Positions 1 to 9,148 of a stretch of 64,000 bases of DNA are shown here, piece after piece (the first letter of the stretch is position 1; each line of letters begins with the position of its first letter). Both the position numbers and the translations under genes were made by a program. This DNA is from M3007 sp965249785. GTDB lineage: Bacteria; Bacteroidota; Bacteroidia; Chitinophagales; Saprospiraceae. Under the pieces are notes generated by a model. The model did not search any database. It saw only the letters and a list, made by a program, of their open reading frames with translations, and was not told the DNA's origin. The stretch lies in the NCBI GenBank assembly GCA_965249785.1, contig CBDFMU010000017.1:62001-126000 (forward strand). Reading direction: 5' to 3'.

Positions 1-138
1 AGACTTCTGGCTGGCGACGAACAGGGCCGCAGGCGGAACAACTGGCGGTTTTTTAGTATCCACATTTGTGTCGCCAAAATCATCCTGACAGGCGGCAAAC
101 AGCGTGGTAACGAATAATATCATTAATACCTTTTTCAT
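1..138 (-). CDS. SusD/RagB-family outer-membrane lipoprotein, N-terminal fragment
   Basis: Only the first 46 codons lie in the window. They encode a lipoprotein signal (MKKVLMILFVTTLFAAC) with the lipobox cysteine at residue 17, followed by QDDFGDTNVDTKKPP. An acidic stretch with the motif FGDTN(V/I)(N/D) is typical of the mature N-terminus of SusD-like nutrient-binding lipoproteins. The start lies 14 bases downstream of the susC stop on the same strand, the usual susC-susD order. In known pairs SusD is the surface lid that hands a glycan or peptide to the SusC pore. The substrate cannot be told from this fragment. The gene runs off the left edge. Confidence 0.8.
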   Translation of the reverse strand, partial: MKKVLMILFVTTLFAACQDDFGDTNVDTKKPPVVPPAALFVASQKS

Positions 139-152
139 GCTTGCAGTTTGTT

Positions 153-3100
153 TTAGAATTTCAAATTGAGGTTAACACCGACAGTGCGAACGGTTGGATA
201 AGCACCAGATTGATAGCCTTGTACGTTGCCGGAGCTCAGACCATCTTCTGGATCAGCATAAGGCAGGTTTTTGTGGATGATCCACAGGTTGCGTCCATAC
301 AAACCTAATGAAAGACCTTTCACATATTTGCCGTCGGCCATCCATTTGCTCGGAAAATCAAAAGTAAGGTTAATTTCGCGCAGTTTGACGTAGCTGGCAT
401 CATACACAAAAGCAGCAGCTGGGTTGCGGCGATAGCCATATAAACCGAAATTGACCGCGCTTACCCGTTTTGCATTTGTGGAACCATCCGCTAATACACC
501 GGGGACGATTACGCCACCACCATCACCAATGGCACTACGTAACGGATTACCCTTATCATTGTTGCCGGCAGTTTCCGGGTAGAGACCAGTCGCCAAACCG
601 TAGTACAGATCGAGCGAAAACACATCACCACCTTGCTGTACGTCCACTAGGAAGCCCAAAGAAAGGTTTTTGTAGCGTAGAGTATTCGTCACCCCACCCG
701 TCCAGTCGGCATTCACGTTGCCGATGATCTCATCGGAAGTAGCACTTTGCTGGTAGTAACCAGTAGCGGCCACCACTTTCTGACCATTTAGGTACACGAA
801 GTTGTTGCCCTTGATGGTACCATAAGGTTCTCCGACCGAGGCATTGACAGTAACACCGCCCTGGAAGCTGGCCAGCTGTAGGTTTTTGATGCCGCCCAAG
901 TCTTTCACCAGACTGCGATTGCGGGCCCAGTTAGCATTTATTGTCCAATCAAAATCACGGCTGTGGACAGGACGAATGAATAAAGAAACCTCTACGCCCT
1001 TATTTTCTACATTGCCAGCATTGATGAATTTAGAAGAATAACCAGTTGCTCTCGAAACGGCGGCTGGGTAGATTTGATCCACCGTGTTGGTTTTGTAGTA
1101 CGTGACATCGAAGCCAAGGTTGCTATTCAGGAAACGCATTTCCAGGCCTGCTTCCAAGCTCTTTGTCCGTTCTGGTTTCAGATCGGGATTGTTTTTCCGA
1201 AGTGGTACGGAAGCCGACCCAGCACCACTGAATGGCGTGTTCAGATCGTACACATCGCTGACACTCAAAGGAGGTGCTGTATTACCTACTTCGGCGTAGT
1301 TCAAGCGCAATTTACCGAAAGACACCGCTTTGTTATCCCCCAGCCACTGAGAAAAGATGAAGCCCAACGAGCCGGAAGGGTAGAAATAAGCATTGTTGTC
1401 TGTCGGCAGAGAAGAAGCCTGATCCCGACGGATGGATCCGTCCAGAATAAGAAATTTGTCGTAGATAAAGCCAGCACGAGCGAAGACACCGTTTACCTGC
1501 AGGCTGTTGACGACTTCTACTGGTGCATCCAGAGCGTTTTGGGTGTTAGACAAAGAATAAACGCGCGGAATAGCCAAGCCACCATTAGTAGTGGCACGGA
1601 TGCTCGAATTATCAGTCTTCCGAACGTTTGCTCCGACCAAAGCGTCGAACTGCAAACGCTCACCCAGATTAAACTGTTTGAATTGGCCCAACAGGTCGTA
1701 GTTTACTTCCCGGAAAGTACGATTAAAACGCGAATACTGCGATACATCAATGCTACCAACCGCTGTGCGCTCTTCTTGGATTTCATCGAACTGGTCAATA
1801 GATACGCGACCCGTCACGTCAAACCAGCTGGTCAGGTTGTAAGTCACGCCAGCAGAGCCAAAATAACGATTACGGTGGTCATTCTCGTAATTTTCGTAGC
1901 GCGTCCAATAAGGGTTGTCCCAATAAATAGGCACTAAATCGGTAGGATCAGCCCAGTTCCAAGTGATATTCTTGTTAGTGCGCTCGTAAGCCGCTTTCAG
2001 TTCACTCAAATCATTATTTACCTGCCACCATTGACGGAAGTTCCCCATCAGGTTTTTAGAATCATATCCACTGCCATAGCGGCCCAAACCATCAGTAGCC
2101 GTATAGTTGACCGAAGTAAAGACCTGCAATTTTTTAGTAAGGTCATAACCAGCACCAAAATTCACTAGGTCTTTATTGATCCGGCTGTTCGGTAAAATGC
2201 CCTTATCGGTTGCTTTTGTGTAACCCAGTTTGAAATAGCCATTGGTACTAGTACCATCAATCAGGATGCTATTATTGGTACCCACTGCGGTCTCGAAAAC
2301 GGAGGAAGGGCCATTAGCAGCATTTACCCACGGACGCGATTTACCGAAGTTGGGAGAAGTCGGGTCAAAAGCATCCCACTGATACACCTGCAAGTTCGGA
2401 TCAAATGCAGCACCATAGGAAGCATCTTCGCTAAGAGGGTCTACTAGATCAAGGGTACCGTCATTGTTAATATCGCGAGAAAGGAAGAACCCACTTGGGT
2501 CTTCGTAGTAAGCACCATAGCCACCACCATATTTATCCTGATAGCTAGCAAAGGTAGATTTGTCTACCCGACCAGCATTTACGCCGGCATTGATCGTAAC
2601 ACCGATGCCCTTGCTCTTGGCATTTCCTTTTTTGGTATTGATCATCACTACCCCATTGGATGCACGCGACCCATAGAGAGCCGTAGCGGCAGCACCTTTC
2701 AGCACCGTAATGGACTCCACATCATCCGGGTTGATGTCAGCGGCTGAGTTACCATAGTCATAGCCCCCACGACCAGTCAATTGGTCCGTCGTGTTGGAGT
2801 TGGAGTTGTCCAACGGAATACCATCCACCACAAAAAGGGCCTGGTTATTACCAGTAAGGGACTTATTTCCCCGCAAGATCACGTTGGTAGAGCCTCCTAG
2901 GCTGTTATTACGTTTTACTTGCAAACCAGCCACTTTCCCGGAAAGGGAGTTCACTACATTCGCATCGCGGGTACGAGTCACATCGTCACCATCCACTTTT
3001 TGGGCAGAATAAGGTAACTCATTTTTGTACCGGGTGATACCAAGAGCGGTGACCACGGCTTCTTCCAGCTGCAAACCGGAAGCCAGCACGACATCCAGCA

Positions 3101-3362
3101 CATTGGTAGCACCGAGGGTTAATTCTTGCGTAGTATAGCCAGTGTAGGTGAATACCAGCACATCGGAGCCTGTCGGCACCTGCACAGAAAATTTGCCGTT
3201 GAGGTCGGTACGAGCACCTGCGGCGGCACCCTTCACGGCTACAGAGGCGCCCACGAGCGCTTCGCCATCATCTCCAGTCACGGTGCCGACCACCGTGCGC
3301 TGCGCGAAAGCAGCACTAGCTAAAGCCAGTACCAGAGAAAACGTTGTAATAAATTGCTTCAT
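153..3362 (-). CDS. SusC/RagA-family TonB-linked outer-membrane protein
   Basis: This 1069-residue protein has a Sec signal peptide (residues 1-20, ending AAFAQ). A carboxypeptidase-regulatory-like beta domain follows at about 22-95 (GTVTGDDGEALVGASV, then YTGY). Next come the SusC motif VVTALGI and a TonB plug domain at about 110-245 (VDGIPLDN, LKGAAATALYGSRASNG). The rest is a beta-barrel ending in an aromatic-type terminus (NLKF). With SusD it forms a TonB-driven importer for a glycan or peptide too large for porins. No hydrolase, sigma/anti-sigma or two-component gene is in view, so the ligand is unknown. The full length and matched ends indicate an intact gene. Confidence 0.95.
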   Translation of the reverse strand: MKQFITTFSLVLALASAAFAQRTVVGTVTGDDGEALVGASVAVKGAAAGARTDLNGKFSVQVPTGSDVLVFTYTGYTTQELTLGATNVLDVVLASGLQLEEAVVTALGITRYKNELPYSAQKVDGDDVTRTRDANVVNSLSGKVAGLQVKRNNSLGGSTNVILRGNKSLTGNNQALFVVDGIPLDNSNSNTTDQLTGRGGYDYGNSAADINPDDVESITVLKGAAATALYGSRASNGVVMINTKKGNAKSKGIGVTINAGVNAGRVDKSTFASYQDKYGGGYGAYYEDPSGFFLSRDINNDGTLDLVDPLSEDASYGAAFDPNLQVYQWDAFDPTSPNFGKSRPWVNAANGPSSVFETAVGTNNSILIDGTSTNGYFKLGYTKATDKGILPNSRINKDLVNFGAGYDLTKKLQVFTSVNYTATDGLGRYGSGYDSKNLMGNFRQWWQVNNDLSELKAAYERTNKNITWNWADPTDLVPIYWDNPYWTRYENYENDHRNRYFGSAGVTYNLTSWFDVTGRVSIDQFDEIQEERTAVGSIDVSQYSRFNRTFREVNYDLLGQFKQFNLGERLQFDALVGANVRKTDNSSIRATTNGGLAIPRVYSLSNTQNALDAPVEVVNSLQVNGVFARAGFIYDKFLILDGSIRRDQASSLPTDNNAYFYPSGSLGFIFSQWLGDNKAVSFGKLRLNYAEVGNTAPPLSVSDVYDLNTPFSGAGSASVPLRKNNPDLKPERTKSLEAGLEMRFLNSNLGFDVTYYKTNTVDQIYPAAVSRATGYSSKFINAGNVENKGVEVSLFIRPVHSRDFDWTINANWARNRSLVKDLGGIKNLQLASFQGGVTVNASVGEPYGTIKGNNFVYLNGQKVVAATGYYQQSATSDEIIGNVNADWTGGVTNTLRYKNLSLGFLVDVQQGGDVFSLDLYYGLATGLYPETAGNNDKGNPLRSAIGDGGGVIVPGVLADGSTNAKRVSAVNFGLYGYRRNPAAAFVYDASYVKLREINLTFDFPSKWMADGKYVKGLSLGLYGRNLWIIHKNLPYADPEDGLSSGNVQGYQSGAYPTVRTVGVNLNLKF

Positions 3363-3455
3363 ACGAAAAATGATTTGGTTAAATAATTATTGTGAAAAAA
3401 GTCTGGGCATTTCCAAATTGGTCCAACAGGATATCTTCACGGTCAAAATCTTGGA

Positions 3456-3519
3456 TTAAAGAAAAAAGCCGCAGGCGAGTCAGGTCTCCCGCAGGAAATG
3501 CCTGATCGTCAGCGGCTTT
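3456..3519 (-). terminator. Hairpin with T run in the susC leader (terminator or attenuator)
   Basis: Read on the minus strand, AAAGCCGC (3519-3512) pairs with GCGGCTTT (3472-3465). A nested stem TCAGG/CCTGA (3505-3501 with 3484-3480) lies inside. The outer stem is followed directly by a T-rich run. It sits between the TACCTTTG word at 3585-3592 and the susC start, so a transcript from that promoter would meet it before susC. This could be an attenuator, or the 3' end of a small RNA of about 120 bases. Confidence 0.5.
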
Positions 3520-3553
3520 AAAAAGTTTGATATGGTTTGTTCCAATGCGATTA

Positions 3554-3595
3554 TTTTATTTTGGCAAAAACACCTTTAGCCGACCAAAGGTAAAG
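3554..3595 (-). repeat. 42-base direct repeat, copy 1
   Basis: This copy differs from 3975-4016 at four of 42 positions. It starts TTTTATTTTGGCAAAAACA and ends CAAAGGTAAAG in plus orientation. Each copy holds the promoter word TACCTTTG on the minus strand. Confidence 0.8.
3585..3592 (-). promoter_or_regulatory. Bacteroidota -7 promoter word upstream of susC
   Basis: Minus-strand TACCTTTG matches the TAnnTTTG consensus. A TTTG lies 25 bases upstream (TTG at 3620-3618), a little far for the usual 17-23. The leader to susC would be about 220 bases. Confidence 0.4.
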
Positions 3596-3974
3596 TAGTC
3601 TAGTTAAAAAAACTTCACAAATGAGTAAAATTTTCGTCAAAGCAGAATCATAGAGGGATTGGCAAAGGTGGATAATTTTATAAATGGGCAACCTGTCTCT
3701 TTACCAAATTTTGCTTCCAATATCCATCCATCAGGTTTTCAGAAAATGATAGCGATCAGCGTCCAATTCAAGATTTTCGCCTCCTTAATCAGCCACAAAA
3801 TGTCAGGATGAAGCGAGGCAGCTAGACTCAACAGGTCAGCGAACGTTGGTGAAAGTACTCGGCAACTGGATTAGGTGGTACCATAATTTCCAGCATAAGC
3901 GCGACGAAACGAAGCTTCGGATGAGTGAGCGCAGTACGTATTGATCCAGTCAAAACCGACATTCATACTTGCCT

Positions 3975-4016
3975 TTTTATTTTGGCAAAAACATTTTTAC
4001 CCGATCAAAGGTAAAG
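3975..4016 (-). repeat. 42-base direct repeat, copy 2
   Basis: This is the second copy of the repeat at 3554-3595. It also contains minus-strand TACCTTTG (4013-4006). It lies about 140 bases past the end of pdxJ. Confidence 0.8.
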
Positions 4017-4156
4017 CATTAAGCGGATAAAATATACCAGAATAGCCGTTTTTATATGAATTGCCAAATTCTATTGCCTCCCAACGATCACCTAAAATGC
4101 ACATTTTGAGGGTAATGCGCAAGAAGAGCATTGTTGGAAAAATCAGCGTTTTTTCG

Positions 4157-4873
4157 CTAGCGCGCCAGCTGACGCAGGTACATTCGGATGGTATTGGCCA
4201 GTCCATAATAGAGGGCATCACTGATGAGTGCATGCCCAATACTCACTTCCAGCAGGCCCGGACAGTGCGCTTGAAAGTAGTGCAGGTTGTCCAGATTCAG
4301 GTCATGACCAGCGTTAATGCCGATGCCCAATTGGTTAGCTACCTGCGCTGCCTGCGTATAGGCCTTCACCGCCGCCGCCGGATCGTGGGCGAAATCGTGC
4401 GCGTAGGGGCCGGTGTATAATTCAATGCGATCTGCCCCCAATTGGTGCGCTCCTTCCACCATCGCTTCCACCGGATCCACAAACAGCGACACCCGAATAT
4501 GGTGGCTTTGCAAGGTCGCAATTACGTCCTGCAAAAAAGCAGCGTGGGTGATTGTATTCCAGCCCGCATTGGAAGTCAACTGGTCAGGGGCATCGGGTAC
4601 CAAAGTGCACTGATGAGGCGGATTGGCCAGCACCAGTTTCATAAATTCGGGCGTGGGATTGCCTTCGATATTGAATTCGGTGGTGACCACGGCGCGCAAA
4701 GCCGCCACATCTTCCAACCGAATGTGGCGCTGGTCGGGCCGTGGATGAATGGTAATCCCCTGTGCTCCAAACGCCTCACAGTCCTGCGCTATCTGGAGGA
4801 GATTGGGCAGATTGCTCCCTCGCGCATTACGAATCAAAGCCACTTTGTTGAGATTGATACTGAGCCGAGTCAT
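4157..4873 (-). CDS. pdxJ: Pyridoxine 5'-phosphate synthase
   Basis: This 238-residue protein matches the PdxJ family in length and motifs: the N-terminal strand LSINLNKVALIRNARG, the phosphate and substrate loop GITIHPRPDQRHI, the catalytic-region FNIEGNP, and the C-terminal GINAGHDLN and EVSIGHALIS. PdxJ condenses 1-deoxy-xylulose 5-phosphate with 3-amino-2-oxopropyl phosphate to give pyridoxine 5'-phosphate, the last ring-forming step of DXP-dependent vitamin B6 synthesis. It is a cytosolic TIM barrel. The start is an ATG giving MTRLSINLNKVALIRN, as in homologues. It appears monocistronic. Confidence 0.97.
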   Translation of the reverse strand: MTRLSINLNKVALIRNARGSNLPNLLQIAQDCEAFGAQGITIHPRPDQRHIRLEDVAALRAVVTTEFNIEGNPTPEFMKLVLANPPHQCTLVPDAPDQLTSNAGWNTITHAAFLQDVIATLQSHHIRVSLFVDPVEAMVEGAHQLGADRIELYTGPYAHDFAHDPAAAVKAYTQAAQVANQLGIGINAGHDLNLDNLHYFQAHCPGLLEVSIGHALISDALYYGLANTIRMYLRQLAR

Positions 4874-5109
4874 GCTTTTATAGGTTGGAAAAGAGTTTGC
4901 GACAGGTTTGGATTTTCAAAAGCCGTTTTGTAGCGACTGCATTGGTAAAAATCTTAAAGTTATTCCAAAAAGCAATTGGCTTTGGTTAGGAATTTCAAAA
5001 AATACCGATTATCGAGCAGCAAGGGCCTGGCATTGCGTTACGTTTGCGTATAAAGTTCGTCCTCTGCTGGCACGATATTTTTAAACGCACCATACAAAAA
5101 CGTAAAACT

Positions 5110-5937
5110 ATGTGGAAGAAAAGCCTGCTTCTTTTTTTACTGTTGCCGCTCCTGTGGGCCTGCAGCAAAAATGCCTTTACCGGGCGCAAATCCCTGAATC
5201 TGTTTCCGAACTCTCAGATCAATCAAATGAGTTTTTCGGAATATAAAACTTTCCTTTCTACCAACAAAACCATTTCTTCTGGCAGCGATGTAGACCTTAT
5301 CCGTCGGGTAGGCAACAATATACGCGCTGCGGTGGAAGTGTACTACCGCGCCAACAAGATGGCTGCCGATCTCAAGGATTTCGCTTGGGAATTCAACCTC
5401 GTGGACGACCCAAACACTGTGAACGCCTTCTGTATGCCGGGCGGCAAAGTAGTGGTTTATACGGGTATTCTGAAAGTGACCCAGAATGAAGATGCGCTGG
5501 CAGTGGTGATGGGACACGAAATTGGCCACGCTCTGGCCAACCACGGCAATGAGCGGATGAGTCAGCAGGTAGTATCCCAACTCGGTCTTTCTTCGCTGGA
5601 TCTGGCTCTGTCGCAGAAGTCAGCGGCTACCAGAAGCATTCTGATGCAAGCAGCCGGCGCGGGTGCCCAGGTGGGCGTTTTGCTGCCCTTCAGCCGAAAA
5701 CAAGAATCCGAAGCCGACGAAATCGGTCTCTACCTTATGGCTATGGCGGGCTATAATCCTGCCGAAGCAGTACCTTTCTGGGATCGCATGAATAAGCTGG
5801 GAGGTTCCCGCCCGCCAGAGTTTTTAAGTACCCACCCCGATCCTGCCGGGCGTAGTCAGCGATTGAAATCACTGGTGCCAAAAGCGCGTGCTTACGCGCT
5901 CAAATATCCAGTACCTGGCAGTACGAAACGGAAGTAA
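5110..5937 (+). CDS. M48-family metalloprotease, periplasmic lipoprotein
   Basis: The 275-residue protein begins with a lipoprotein signal (MWKKSLLLFLLLPLLWAC). The zinc motif HEIGH sits at about residues 136-140, and ESEAD at about 201-205 supplies the third ligand. GGKVVVYTGIL and STHPDPAGR are other M48 landmarks. Relatives such as LoiP and BepA degrade or help assemble outer-membrane proteins in the periplasm. The frame is open back to 5044, but the ATG at 5110 is chosen because it starts a clean signal peptide. A perfect hairpin terminator follows at 5960. Confidence 0.9.
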   Translation: MWKKSLLLFLLLPLLWACSKNAFTGRKSLNLFPNSQINQMSFSEYKTFLSTNKTISSGSDVDLIRRVGNNIRAAVEVYYRANKMAADLKDFAWEFNLVDDPNTVNAFCMPGGKVVVYTGILKVTQNEDALAVVMGHEIGHALANHGNERMSQQVVSQLGLSSLDLALSQKSAATRSILMQAAGAGAQVGVLLPFSRKQESEADEIGLYLMAMAGYNPAEAVPFWDRMNKLGGSRPPEFLSTHPDPAGRSQRLKSLVPKARAYALKYPVPGSTKRK

Positions 5938-5959
5938 GGAAAAAAGCAATGAGCCGAGC

Positions 5960-6000
5960 GATGGTCGAAAATCAATTGATTTTCGACCATCTTTATTTTT
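5960..6000 (+). terminator. Intrinsic terminator after the M48 protease gene
   Basis: A perfect 32-base palindrome (5960-5991, arms GATGGTCGAAAATCAA) is followed by TTTATTTTT. Confidence 0.85.
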
Positions 6001-6113
6001 AGCCAAATTTGCCGCCGTTTGCTGTCGCTTTGCAACATTTACTGCCTGTCTTTTTGTTTTCTTTGCCTCTGCTTTTTTGCCTTTGCTTTTGTGCTTATCA
6101 AACGACTGCCGCC

Positions 6114-8477
6114 ATTCGCCTCTTTTATTTCATATCGCTTACTTTGTTGTGCCTGTTGTCTTCCCGGTCTGCTCTATGGGGCCAGGATGATAGTTACATA
6201 GAACTGAGTACGATAGAAGTGGATAATTTGCTCCGGCAGGCGTATAGTGCCGATGGCGATACAGAACGCGCTGCACTTGGGGAGCAGGCATTGATGCTTG
6301 CCCGCGATATTCATTATGATGGTGGCGTGGTGCGTGCCTCGCTCCTGTTGGGCGAGACTGCCATGCGGCAAGGCAAAAACGAGGAATCTTTGCAGCACTA
6401 CCTCGAAGCCGAAAGTAAAGTACCCGCTTCTGGCAATCAAGCGACGTTGGTGACCATCAATTCCGCATTAGGCGACCTTTTTTTTCGGGAAAAACTCTAC
6501 GAAACCTCCCGCCGCTACTATGGGGCAGTGTTGTCTATACAGCCGCAGGACTACGCCACTATGGAAAAAATGGCGGATGCGTGCCTGTATGATCTGCGGT
6601 ACGACAGTGCCGAGATCTACTACAAAGCATTGATCGTTCAATATAAAGAGGTGGGCGATAACCCGCAATTGGTGCAGATTTATCAAAAACTGGCCAGTGC
6701 CTACGATCAAAAAGGGGATACCGGCAAAAGCCTGTATTACTACCTGTTCATTGAAGTACTGATCGAACGATTCGGCACCACCCAGGAAAAATCATTGCTT
6801 TACAATAACATGGGTCGCCAGTATGCCTCGCTCGGCGACTACACCAAAGCCCTCAAATATTTTCGGGACGCGGAGAATATATGCAGTTACATTCCCTGCG
6901 ACTACCCGGAGGTGTTGTACGCCAACCTGGGTATTGCCCTGCACAATACCGGCGATACAAAACAAGGCATTGAAGACCTGCTGAAAGCCCGCGCTATTTT
7001 GGTCGACCGCCGGGATGGAGTGGCATTGGCCAACCTGGAACACCTCATCGCCAGCGTGTATTTTAGCGACAATGACTTGTACAATGCCTTAATTCACAAT
7101 GATTTATCCATCAAGTACGCCCGCGAAACCAAACAGGTTACCGTGCTTGCCAATGCCTATCGCACCGAAGCCGATCTTTATCATGGCTTGTACGATTTTG
7201 AAACCGCCTTTGAATATTATCGCCAATATCTGAACGTACTGGATTCATCGCGGCTGGAAGAGCAAATCCGGCAGCAGCGTCTCGACCAGCAACGTACCCT
7301 GCTCGCCAATGCAGAGGGTCAAATTAAGTACTTGATTGCCCGGCAAAATTTCAAAAATCTCGAACTACAGCAGGTCCGTTACGAGCAGGAACGGTTGCAA
7401 CTAACGAACGAAAAACTGGCTCTCGAAATCCGGCAAAGCGAGGACAAAGCCTTATTGCTCGAAAAACAAAAAGAAGTAGATCAGGTACAGCTTCGCGCCC
7501 GCGCCTTACAGGTGCTGCGAGCACGACAGGAGGCGCGTCTGGCGGCGCAACAACTCGATGCAGAAAAACAGGATCGGCTCATCGTCAACATGCGCCAGCA
7601 GGAGACGATTGACCGCGCCCAACGCTATGGCGACAGTACCCAGCGCGCGCAACAAGTGGAAATACTGGATTTGAAAATACGCCAGCAGGGTGCGTTTCAG
7701 AAATTTGCATACGGGGCAGGTGGACTCATGTTGGTCATTTTGCTATTGGTAGGCGGAGGATTCTTGTACGTACAACGCGCCAACCATCGCCTCAATACCC
7801 AAAACCACCAAATACAAGCCCAAAATAAAGAAATTGAAGCCGAAAGAAGCAAAAGCGACCAACTATTGTTAAATATTTTGCCGGAAGAAATCGCCCAGGA
7901 ACTCAAAAGCAAAGGCTACGCCAAGCCCCGCCTGTATGAATCCGCCACCGTGCTTTTTACCGACTTTGTCAATTTTACCCAGTTGTCTTCTACCCTGCTG
8001 CCAGAGGCACTGATTGATGAATTAAATGAGTGCTTTCACTCATTCGACCTGATCTGCGACAAGTTCGGATTGGAAAAGATCAAGACCATCGGCGATGCTT
8101 TCATGTGCGTCGGTGGGCTACCCGTGCCCAATGCCACCCACGTACAGGATACCGTGCGGGCAGCCCTGGAAATGCAAAAATGGATTCAGATCCGCAACGC
8201 CGAGAACCCTAAAGCGGTCTTCCAGGAAATGCGGATCGGCGTGCATACCGGGCCAGTGGTAGCGGGCGTGATCGGTAAAAACAAGTTCGCTTTCGACATC
8301 TGGGGCGATGCCGTGAACCTGGCCGCCCGCCTGGAAGAAACCGGGGAGCCGGGCAAAGTCAATATTTCCAGCACCACGGCTGAGGCACTGGGCAACCAGT
8401 TTCGACTCATTTCCCGGGGGGAAAAAGAGGTGCATAATAAGGGGCTGGTGGCGATGTACTTTGTGGAGGAGAGGTAG
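6114..8477 (+). CDS. TPR-containing class III adenylate cyclase, membrane-anchored
   Basis: The protein has an N-terminal signal or anchor ending SALWGQ. Tetratricopeptide repeats follow, then a long coiled coil, a transmembrane segment (GGLMLVILLLVGGGFLYV) and a C-terminal class III cyclase domain of about 200 residues. Two metal aspartates are visible in LFTDFVNFT and TIGDAFM. Lysine in EKIKTIGDAF and aspartate in FDIWGDAVNLAAR are the ATP-selecting residues, so cAMP rather than cGMP is the expected product. The start is uncertain: the frame has no ATG before the TPRs. The ATT at 6114 would give a good signal peptide (MRLFYFISLTLLCLLSS); TTG at 6009 is an alternative, but that stretch looks like a non-coding TTTGCC word array. 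Confidence 0.88.
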   Translation: MRLFYFISLTLLCLLSSRSALWGQDDSYIELSTIEVDNLLRQAYSADGDTERAALGEQALMLARDIHYDGGVVRASLLLGETAMRQGKNEESLQHYLEAESKVPASGNQATLVTINSALGDLFFREKLYETSRRYYGAVLSIQPQDYATMEKMADACLYDLRYDSAEIYYKALIVQYKEVGDNPQLVQIYQKLASAYDQKGDTGKSLYYYLFIEVLIERFGTTQEKSLLYNNMGRQYASLGDYTKALKYFRDAENICSYIPCDYPEVLYANLGIALHNTGDTKQGIEDLLKARAILVDRRDGVALANLEHLIASVYFSDNDLYNALIHNDLSIKYARETKQVTVLANAYRTEADLYHGLYDFETAFEYYRQYLNVLDSSRLEEQIRQQRLDQQRTLLANAEGQIKYLIARQNFKNLELQQVRYEQERLQLTNEKLALEIRQSEDKALLLEKQKEVDQVQLRARALQVLRARQEARLAAQQLDAEKQDRLIVNMRQQETIDRAQRYGDSTQRAQQVEILDLKIRQQGAFQKFAYGAGGLMLVILLLVGGGFLYVQRANHRLNTQNHQIQAQNKEIEAERSKSDQLLLNILPEEIAQELKSKGYAKPRLYESATVLFTDFVNFTQLSSTLLPEALIDELNECFHSFDLICDKFGLEKIKTIGDAFMCVGGLPVPNATHVQDTVRAALEMQKWIQIRNAENPKAVFQEMRIGVHTGPVVAGVIGKNKFAFDIWGDAVNLAARLEETGEPGKVNISSTTAEALGNQFRLISRGEKEVHNKGLVAMYFVEER

Positions 8478-8524
8478 GAAAATATCTGAACAGAAGTTTA
8501 TATGCCAACTTTCTTCAAATAAGT

Positions 8525-9148
8525 CTATACGATAAGAGAACTTAATCTATCATTTCTTACGCATTCTATCGGAAGATGTACCCTAACGTTTTCAATATAT
8601 TGATTTAAGTTTTTCCTCTTATAAACCAGTATGTAAGATGGATGGTGAATAGGTATAAAATTGATATTTTTAATTTTAAAAGAAGAATAGGTGAAATTTT
8701 CATTAAATGAAGGCTTATAATCAGATAATTTCCTAAAAACGAAAGAAGCAACCTGTTTGCCCAATAAGAATACTGTTGCAGGTTTTAACTTTTCCAATTC
8801 CCACTGAAAGTTTGGAAAACATTTATCCATCTCATGTTCTAATGGATAACGTAACTTGTTACCGACCAGTGGTGCACATTTGACCAAATTAGTTTTATAA
8901 AAAGATATTTTATTGAGAAAAGGCTGTTCAATTGTACTAATCAATGCCCCAGAAGCCGTAAGAGGAGAGAGGGGGAGCCTTTCTTCGCCCTCCTCAAACT
9001 TTACTGCCGACAAGCCCACCCAAAATACATTTGAAATTTTGAGATAGTCATGAATAGGACCCTGGCAGATACTCAGTCCGCAAGCCTTACATGTTTTCTT
9101 ACAAATCTTTGGTTTGAGGTGCAAGATTGGAGAAGATATTATTGCCAT
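8525..9148 (-). CDS. Uracil-DNA-glycosylase-superfamily protein with Fe-S cysteines
   Basis: This 207-residue protein resembles family 4/5 uracil-DNA glycosylases. It has an N-terminal CxxC (C20, C23), C91 in KTNLVKCAP and C110 in DKCFPNF, the four-cysteine spacing of a [4Fe-4S] cluster. PATVFLLGKQVASFVF follows, then HHPSY (168-172), the C-terminal catalytic-loop equivalent. The N-terminal catalytic motif, GExPG in active family members, reads VGLSAVK here, so ordinary uracil excision is doubtful. It is the last gene of the operon. Its start overlaps the end of the radical SAM gene by 50 bases, suggesting translational coupling. Its role may be base or nucleotide recognition rather than repair; this is inference. 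Confidence 0.75.
   Translation of the reverse strand: MAIISSPILHLKPKICKKTCKACGLSICQGPIHDYLKISNVFWVGLSAVKFEEGEERLPLSPLTASGALISTIEQPFLNKISFYKTNLVKCAPLVGNKLRYPLEHEMDKCFPNFQWELEKLKPATVFLLGKQVASFVFRKLSDYKPSFNENFTYSSFKIKNINFIPIHHPSYILVYKRKNLNQYIENVRVHLPIECVRNDRLSSLIV

Larger units (their letters stand above)
3363..4156. other. Long non-coding region upstream of susC
   Basis: No convincing gene is present in these 794 bases between susC and pdxJ, both on the minus strand. It holds a hairpin followed by a T run (minus strand, 3465-3519), two copies of a 42-base repeat (3554-3595 and 3975-4016), and a minus-strand TACCTTTG promoter word inside each copy. Apart from these it is AT-rich. It may be the leader of the susCD operon or may hold a small RNA. 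Confidence 0.6.

Noticed and set aside
1074..1937. 287-codon open frame opposite susC
   Set aside because: It is the antisense shadow of the conserved SusC barrel.
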